A model generated the notes under the pieces. It was not told where the DNA came from, searched no databases, and saw only the letters and a program-made list of their open reading frames with translations. From Francisella noatunensis subsp. noatunensis (lineage in GTDB: Bacteria > Pseudomonadota > Gammaproteobacteria > Francisellales > Francisellaceae), in assembly GCF_009823375.1 (NCBI RefSeq), contig NZ_WBSX01000004.1, positions 1 to 33,633 of the forward strand: a DNA stretch of 33,633 bases, written 5' to 3'. Positions 29,090 to 33,633 of this stretch are shown piece after piece. The stretch's first letter is position 1. Every line of letters starts with the position of its first letter. The translations under genes and the position numbers were made by a program.

Positions 29090-31810
29090 ATGTTAAATTT
29101 AGTACAGAAAATTATAGGTAGTCGCAACGATAGATTCATCAAAAAAGTTTCTAAAACAGTCCAAAAAATTAACTCTTTAGAGCCTGAATTTGAGAAACTT
29201 AGCGATCAAGAGTTAAAAGCAAAAACTCAAGAATATAAAGATAGAGTAGCAAAAGGTGAAACATTAGATAATCTCCTTCCAGAGGCGTTTGCTACAGTTA
29301 GAGAAGCTGGTAAGCGTACCAAAAATATGCGCCATTACGATGTGCAGCTTATTGGCGGTATAGTACTTCACCAAGGCAAAGTAGCTGAAATGAGAACAGG
29401 TGAAGGTAAAACTTTGGTTGCGACATTACCAGCATATCTAAACGCTTTGACTGGTAATGGGGTGCATGTTATTACAGTTAATGATTACCTTGCAAAGCGT
29501 GATGCGGAATTAATGAGTGATATTTATGAATTCCTAGGATTATCAGTAGGTGTGATAATAGCTGATCTAAACCCTGAGCAACGAAGAGAATCTTATGCTT
29601 GTGATATTACATATGGGACAAACAATGAGTTTGGCTTTGACTATCTTAGAGATAATATGGCTTACGACAAAGAACAGCAAGTCCAAAGAAGTCGTAACTA
29701 TGTAATTATAGATGAGGTTGATTCAATCTTGATTGATGAAGCGAGGACGCCACTTATTATATCTGGAGCATCTGATGATAGTTCCGAGATGTATAATCTT
29801 TTCAATAGATTAGTTCCATTTTTAGAAAAGCAAGAAAAAGAAGAGCTAGTAGAGGATCAAGAGCAAAAAGATTTTTATGTTGATGAGAAGTCTAAAAATG
29901 CATACTTAACTGAAAAAGGTTATGCAAAAATTGAAAGTATGCTTAAAAAAGAGGGGATACTTGAAGAAGATGATAACTTGTATAGTCCGCATAATATTAC
30001 AAAAATGCACTATTTAAATGCATGCTTGAGAGCTCATTCATTGTATCAGCTTAATATTGATTATATTGTGCGTGATCAAGAAATTGTTATTATTGATGAA
30101 AGTACTGGAAGAGCTATGCCAGGGCGTAGATGGTCAGATGGTTTGCATCAAGCGATAGAAGCTAAAGAAGGTGTCAAAATCAATGCTGAAAATCAGACAA
30201 TGGCATCTATTACATTCCAGAATTTCTTCAAGTTATATAACAAAATTGCAGGTATGACTGGTACGGCAGATACCGAAGCTTTTGAGCTTCACTCTATTTA
30301 TGGGTTAGAAGTAATAATTATACCTACTAATAAACCATTAATTAGAAAAGATCATCATGATGAAATCTATGGTAGTGTAAGAGAGAAGTTCAATGCTATG
30401 GTTGAGGATATCAAACAAAGAATATCTAAAGGTCAACCAGTATTAGTTGGTACTGCATCTATTGAGGCATCTGAAGTTCTATCAACTTTACTGAAGAAAA
30501 AGAAAATTAGACACAATGTATTAAACGCTAAGCAGCATGAGAAAGAGGCTAGTATTATCGCCATGGCAGGTTATCCAGGTAATGTAACGATCGCAACGAA
30601 TATGGCAGGTCGTGGTACTGATATTATTTTAGGTGGTAATTTGGAAGTTGAAATTGCGCAGCTTGAGGATCCTACACCAGAAGAGGTTGCCCAAATTAAG
30701 GCAGAATGGTTTAAGCGTAACGAGGTTGTCAAAAATGCTGCTGGACTATGCATTATTGGTTCAGAAAGACATGATTCACGTAGGATTGATAATCAGTTAA
30801 GAGGCCGTGCTGCTCGACAAGGTGATCCAGGTGAGAGTAAATTCTATCTATCAATGGATGATAATCTTTTGAGGATTTTTGCTTCTCAAAGTATGGCTGA
30901 AAGAGTTAAGAAAGGTCTAAAAGGTGGTGAATCATTAGCTTTTGGTTTTATGTCAAAAGTTATATCAAAAGCTCAAGGTAAAGTTGAGAGTTATCATTTT
31001 GATATCCGTAAAAACTTACTGGAATATGATAATGTTGTGAATACTCAGCGTAAAGTTATTTATGAGCAAAGACAAGCATTTTTAGATTCTGATGATGTTA
31101 GTGAAATTCTTGCCGATATTCGTATAGATGTAGCGGAACAGTTATTTCATGACTATGTGTCTGCGGGCTCTATGCATGAGCTATGGGATCTTGAGGGTCT
31201 AGAAAAAGCACTTAAGTCGGATTTTATGATAGAGATTGATTTACAAAAGCTTTATGAAGAAGATGATAATCTAGGAGAAGAGGATCTTAAGAAGCTTGTA
31301 AGAGAGGCTATAGAGTTTGAGTTTGGTGAGAAAACTAAAAACCTAGAAGTTGGTGCAGTTAGACAATTTGAGAAGTTCTCATTATTACAGTCATTAGATA
31401 GTCATTGGCGTGAGCATTTAAGCTCAATCGATCATCTACGTAATAGTATAAATTTACGTGGTTATGCTCAAAAAGATCCAAAAAATGAGTATAAGAAAGA
31501 AGCTTTTGAGTTGTTTTCAACTATGCTAGATAACTTTAAGTATGAGGTTATATCTTCACTTGCTAAGATAAGAATTGCTACAGAAGAAGAAACTCAAAGA
31601 GCTCAAGAAGAGTGGAAAGAGTCTATGAGTGAAATTAAAGCTGAGCATGAAAGTGTTATTGATAATAACCAGTCAGAAGATGATAAAAAGCAAGAAGAAG
31701 CACCCAAAGTTCAGCAAGTTAAGAGAGAGGGTCCAAAAATAAAAAGAAATGATCCATGTCCTTGCGGTTCGGGTAAGAAATATAAACAGTGCCATGGTAA
31801 AGTTGAGTAA
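29090..31810 (+). CDS. secA: Preprotein translocase ATPase SecA
   Basis: Motor ATPase that drives unfolded precursors through SecYEG. The 906 residues match the family. Walker A MRTGEGKT has GEGKT at 104-108, and the DEAD-type Walker [15 protein letters not shown] is near 207-220. The second nucleotide-binding fold includes [18 protein letters not shown] and [17 protein letters not shown]. The helical scaffold region contains [17 protein letters not shown]. The C-terminal SEC-C zinc motif [14 protein letters not shown], which binds SecB and phospholipid, is intact. The stretch before the ATG (TTGGTTAGTTAACA) has no good Shine-Dalgarno sequence, so initiation may be weak or use other features. 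Confidence 0.97.
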   Translation: MLNLVQKIIGSRNDRFIKKVSKTVQKINSLEPEFEKLSDQELKAKTQEYKDRVAKGETLDNLLPEAFATVREAGKRTKNMRHYDVQLIGGIVLHQGKVAEMRTGEGKTLVATLPAYLNALTGNGVHVITVNDYLAKRDAELMSDIYEFLGLSVGVIIADLNPEQRRESYACDITYGTNNEFGFDYLRDNMAYDKEQQVQRSRNYVIIDEVDSILIDEARTPLIISGASDDSSEMYNLFNRLVPFLEKQEKEELVEDQEQKDFYVDEKSKNAYLTEKGYAKIESMLKKEGILEEDDNLYSPHNITKMHYLNACLRAHSLYQLNIDYIVRDQEIVIIDESTGRAMPGRRWSDGLHQAIEAKEGVKINAENQTMASITFQNFFKLYNKIAGMTGTADTEAFELHSIYGLEVIIIPTNKPLIRKDHHDEIYGSVREKFNAMVEDIKQRISKGQPVLVGTASIEASEVLSTLLKKKKIRHNVLNAKQHEKEASIIAMAGYPGNVTIATNMAGRGTDIILGGNLEVEIAQLEDPTPEEVAQIKAEWFKRNEVVKNAAGLCIIGSERHDSRRIDNQLRGRAARQGDPGESKFYLSMDDNLLRIFASQSMAERVKKGLKGGESLAFGFMSKVISKAQGKVESYHFDIRKNLLEYDNVVNTQRKVIYEQRQAFLDSDDVSEILADIRIDVAEQLFHDYVSAGSMHELWDLEGLEKALKSDFMIEIDLQKLYEEDDNLGEEDLKKLVREAIEFEFGEKTKNLEVGAVRQFEKFSLLQSLDSHWREHLSSIDHLRNSINLRGYAQKDPKNEYKKEAFELFSTMLDNFKYEVISSLAKIRIATEEETQRAQEEWKESMSEIKAEHESVIDNNQSEDDKKQEEAPKVQQVKREGPKIKRNDPCPCGSGKKYKQCHGKVE

Positions 31811-31900
31811 TTATTCTTCTTAATTTAGCTATAACTCAATAAATTATTTTTCTCACAAGTATTTCAAAAATGATCATAATAATTAATGTAGGGCTTTCTT

Positions 31901-32473
31901 ATGAATTCTAAAAATCGTTGCTTTGGTAATAAACCTAATCAAGAACTCTATGCAAGTTATCATGATAATGAATGGGGTGTTCCTAAATATGATGATAGGG
32001 AGCTTTTTGAGCTTTTGATATTAGAGGGAGCTCAAGCAGGTCTTAATTGGGAAACTATTCTAAAAAAGCGTCAAGGTTATCGTGATGCTTTTTATAATTT
32101 TGATTCTGTTAAAATTGCTAATATGTCAGATTCTGAACTTGAAGCTCTTCGAGACAATCCAAATATTATCCGTAATAAATTGAAAATCTATTCTGTTAGA
32201 AAAAATGCTCAAGTATTTCTTCAAATTCAAAAAGAGTTTGGTAGCCTTAGTGATTATCTATGGAATTTTGTTAATTTTAAGCAGATTAAAAATAGCTGGA
32301 GATCTCATAGTCAAGTTCCGACATCAACTACTATCAGTGAGAAAATTTCAAAAGAACTTAAGAAAAAGGGAATGAGTTTTGTCGGTCCAACTATTATTTA
32401 TGCTTATATGCAAGCTGCAGGGCTAGTCAATGATCATCTGGTTAATTGTTGGTGCTATACTAGAGATATATAA
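31901..32473 (+). CDS. tag: DNA-3-methyladenine glycosylase I
   Basis: Excises 3-methyladenine from alkylated DNA to start base excision repair. The 190 residues carry the zinc ligands of the Tag family: Cys 7 and His 21 at the N-terminus (RC and YHDNEWGVP), and His 179 and Cys 183 at the C-terminus (DHLVNCWCY). EGAQAGLNWETILKKR (about 42-57) forms the lesion-binding pocket with its conserved Glu and Trp. The residue after RC is not the usual x-W, a minor deviation. It follows secA by 90 bases; GGG near the ATG is a poor ribosome binding site, and I see no clear promoter. Confidence 0.95.
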   Translation: MNSKNRCFGNKPNQELYASYHDNEWGVPKYDDRELFELLILEGAQAGLNWETILKKRQGYRDAFYNFDSVKIANMSDSELEALRDNPNIIRNKLKIYSVRKNAQVFLQIQKEFGSLSDYLWNFVNFKQIKNSWRSHSQVPTSTTISEKISKELKKKGMSFVGPTIIYAYMQAAGLVNDHLVNCWCYTRDI

Positions 32474-32506
32474 AAAGTACATTTATAAAATTAAAAGTTC
32501 ATAACC

Positions 32507-32526
32507 ACTTTCTCTGAGCAGAAAGT
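32507..32526 (+). terminator. Hairpin after tag, possible terminator
   Basis: ACTTTCT (32507-32513) and AGAAAGT (32520-32526) form a perfect 7-bp stem around the six-base loop CTGAGC. The following bases (ATTTCAT) are only partly T-rich, so termination may be weak. It lies between the tag stop and the rplU promoter. Confidence 0.4.
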
Positions 32527-32556
32527 ATTTCATGTATAGTCGCAATAGAATCAGGC

Positions 32557-32584
32557 TTGTGATTTTTGGGTTTTTTGTTATAAT
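32557..32584 (+). promoter_or_regulatory. Strong promoter for rplU-rpmA
   Basis: TTGTGA (32557-32562) and a perfect TATAAT (32579-32584) are 16 bases apart, with TGT directly before the -10 giving an extended -10. The start site would be near 32591, leaving a leader of about 100 bases before rplU. Confidence 0.75.
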
Positions 32585-32587
32585 ATG

Positions 32588-32662
32588 GTGTCTAGTTTTG
32601 TAATTAGATACTATGGAATAATAACAAAAAGTCAGAAGTCTATTGATTGTAGGTAGTTCTGA
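32588..32662 (+). promoter_or_regulatory. rplU leader with two possible hairpins
   Basis: GTGTCTA (32588-32594) can pair with TAGATAC (32605-32611), with one G-U, around a ten-base loop. Further on, TCAGAA (32632-32637) can pair with TTCTGA (32657-32662). Both lie in the long untranslated leader of the ribosomal protein operon, where r-protein autoregulatory structures often occur. I cannot match it to a named leader motif. Confidence 0.3.
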
Positions 32663-32692
32663 GGATTTAAAATCTAATAAATGGAGTAATAA

Positions 32693-33007
32693 ATGTACGC
32701 AATAATTAAAAATGGCGGTAAGCAATACAAGGTTAAAGAAGGCGAAGTTGTTAAACTTGAGAAATTCGATCTTGGTATTGGCGAGAAAGTTGAATTTGAT
32801 ACAGTTTTGATGGGTCAAACAGCAGAGGGCGAAGTTAAAATAGGCGCTCCTATTGTAGAAGGTGCTAAAGTTGTAGGCGAAGTTGTAGAACAAGGTCGTA
32901 ACAAAAAAGTTAAGATCATGAAGTTCCGTCGTCGTAAGCACAGCATGAAGCAACAAGGTCACCGTCAGTATTTTACGGCGGTAAAAGTTTCATCTATTAG
33001 TTTATAA
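32693..33007 (+). CDS. rplU: 50S ribosomal protein L21
   Basis: Large-subunit protein that contacts 23S rRNA and L20. The 104 residues start [20 protein letters not shown], the family N-terminus, and include the basic C-terminal half [21 protein letters not shown] that binds rRNA. It is preceded by a long leader and a TGGAG ribosome binding site, and followed by rpmA after 30 bases as in most bacteria. Confidence 0.98.
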   Translation: MYAIIKNGGKQYKVKEGEVVKLEKFDLGIGEKVEFDTVLMGQTAEGEVKIGAPIVEGAKVVGEVVEQGRNKKVKIMKFRRRKHSMKQQGHRQYFTAVKVSSISL

Positions 33008-33037
33008 TTTTATTAAGAATATTTAAGGAGTATACAA

Positions 33038-33292
33038 ATGGCTCATAAGAAAGCTGGTGGTAGTACTAGAAACGGAAGAGATTCAAACCCTAAGTATTTA
33101 GGTGTTAAAAGATATGGCGGTGAGTTTGTTAAAGCAGGTACAATTATCTTGCGTCAAAGAGGTACTAAAACTCACCCTGGTGTAAATGTTGGTTGTGGTA
33201 AAGATCACACTTTATTTGCTCTTAAAGATGGTACTATTAAGTTCCATGTTGGTGGTGCTTTAAATCGTAAGTTCGTTTCAATCGACGAATAA
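33038..33292 (+). CDS. rpmA: 50S ribosomal protein L27
   Basis: Large-subunit protein whose N-terminal tail reaches toward the peptidyl transferase centre. The 84 residues start [20 protein letters not shown], with the conserved AHKK tail present without an extra leader peptide, as is usual in Gram-negative bacteria. The ribosome binding site AAGGAG is strong. In many bacteria obgE follows rpmA; here the next element is an inverted repeat and then an insertion sequence. Confidence 0.98.
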   Translation: MAHKKAGGSTRNGRDSNPKYLGVKRYGGEFVKAGTIILRQRGTKTHPGVNVGCGKDHTLFALKDGTIKFHVGGALNRKFVSIDE

Positions 33293-33312
33293 TCTATCTG
33301 TTTATCTATGTC

Positions 33313-33364
33313 TATCTTTTTGAGAATATCATAATTTCATAATGAGTATTTGCTCAAAAAGATA
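33313..33364 (+). terminator. Long inverted repeat after rpmA, possible terminator
   Basis: TATCTTTTTGAG (33313-33324) and CTCAAAAAGATA (33353-33364) are perfect 12-bp inverted arms with a 28-base loop. This is the longest perfect stem I found in the window. There is no T-run after the second arm, so it may end the rplU-rpmA message by folding or protect its 3' end. It lies four bases before the IS boundary, so a role as insertion target is also possible. Confidence 0.45.
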
Positions 33365-33368
33365 TCAT

Positions 33369-33633
33369 AAGCTAGATTGTATTCTGAAAGTTTTAAATAG
33401 TTGAAAGAGAGTTCCAAATATAGTTTATTAGGTTTTGACGAAACTAAAATAAACGATAAGGAACTAAAAAATGCCAAAGCACTTAACTCTTTCAAATAGA
33501 TATTGTATAGAAGAATTACTTAAATTAGGATACCAAACATCTCAAATAGCCAATAAAATTGGCTATAGTGAAAGAGCTATAAAAAAGGAACTTAATCGCA
33601 CTAGTATAAATAGTGACTATAATGCTGAGATAG
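33369..33633 (+). mobile_element. Insertion sequence end, right copy (partial)
   Basis: An exact reverse-complement copy of bases 1-265. It enters directly downstream of rpmA, and its transposase gene reads rightwards off the window in the same direction as the rplU-rpmA operon. The sequences next to the two copies are unrelated beyond the match, so the boundary is at or very near 33369. Confidence 0.85.
33471..33633 (+). CDS. IS transposase, N-terminal fragment (runs off window)
   Basis: Identical to the 54-residue fragment at the left end, starting MPKHLTLSNRYCIEELLKLG with a helix-turn-helix-like segment after it. The ribosome binding site is AAGGA at 33458-33462. The gene is cut by the window edge at the same codon as the left copy. 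Confidence 0.8.
   Translation, partial: MPKHLTLSNRYCIEELLKLGYQTSQIANKIGYSERAIKKELNRTSINSDYNAEI

Noticed and set aside
32483-32962. 159-residue minus-strand ORF across rplU and its leader
   Set aside because: Antisense to the certain rplU gene and its promoter; composition (Phe, Asn, Leu rich) is what the reverse of an AT-rich ribosomal gene gives, and there is no ribosome binding site.

Overview
The window is AT-rich gammaproteobacterial chromosome, and I read it as Francisella. The evidence is the strong A/T codon bias, the gene set (serS, gpmI, guaB, pgi, uvrA, ftsH, secA, rplU-rpmA) and the Francisella-like protein sequences. From memory, Pgi is clearly diverged from that of F. tularensis, so a philomiragia/noatunensis/orientalis-type lineage seems more likely. 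This is an inference that an alignment could overturn. Insertion sequences plus a decayed metabolic gene fit a host-adapted lineage.

Layout. Both ends hold the same 265-bp insertion-sequence end in opposite orientation (1-265 minus, 33369-33633 plus), each carrying the start of an outward-reading transposase gene. Between them, from the left: a minus-strand operon gpmI-serS-DUF4440 protein-small membrane ORF; a divergent 1010-residue FAD/Fe-S dehydrogenase (YdiJ type); two identical tRNA-Lys(UUU) genes behind a perfect consensus promoter; minus-strand udp (broken by two frameshifts) and cdd; plus-strand miaE; a six-gene minus-strand run lptF-lptG-M16 protease-inactive M16 partner-rsmD-TRIC-like membrane protein; a plus-strand stretch pepA, guaB, thiamine pyrophosphokinase, pgi, pseudopilin, greA, uvrA, ftsH, deoD; a minus-strand pair (LPP20-type lipoprotein and a small protein resembling DUF721/DciA) divergent from secA; then tag and rplU-rpmA.

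How the genes fit together. Most are housekeeping: translation (serS, rsmD, miaE, rplU, rpmA, tRNA-Lys), central carbon (gpmI, pgi), nucleotide supply (guaB, cdd, deoD, former udp), envelope export (lptFG, secA), protein quality control (ftsH, M16 pair, pepA) and DNA repair (uvrA, tag). Pyrimidine salvage appears partly lost here: cdd is intact, but the adjacent uridine phosphorylase is a pseudogene.

I see no prophage, CRISPR array, secretion-system cluster or obvious novel multi-gene system. The items most worth following up are the candidate DciA-like helicase-loader protein beside secA, a 5'-end hairpin abutting (and in longer transcripts pairing with) the guaB ribosome binding site, the doubly frameshifted udp, the small membrane ORF that runs into the left IS, and the mirrored IS ends. 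No gene-free stretch exceeds about 300 bases.
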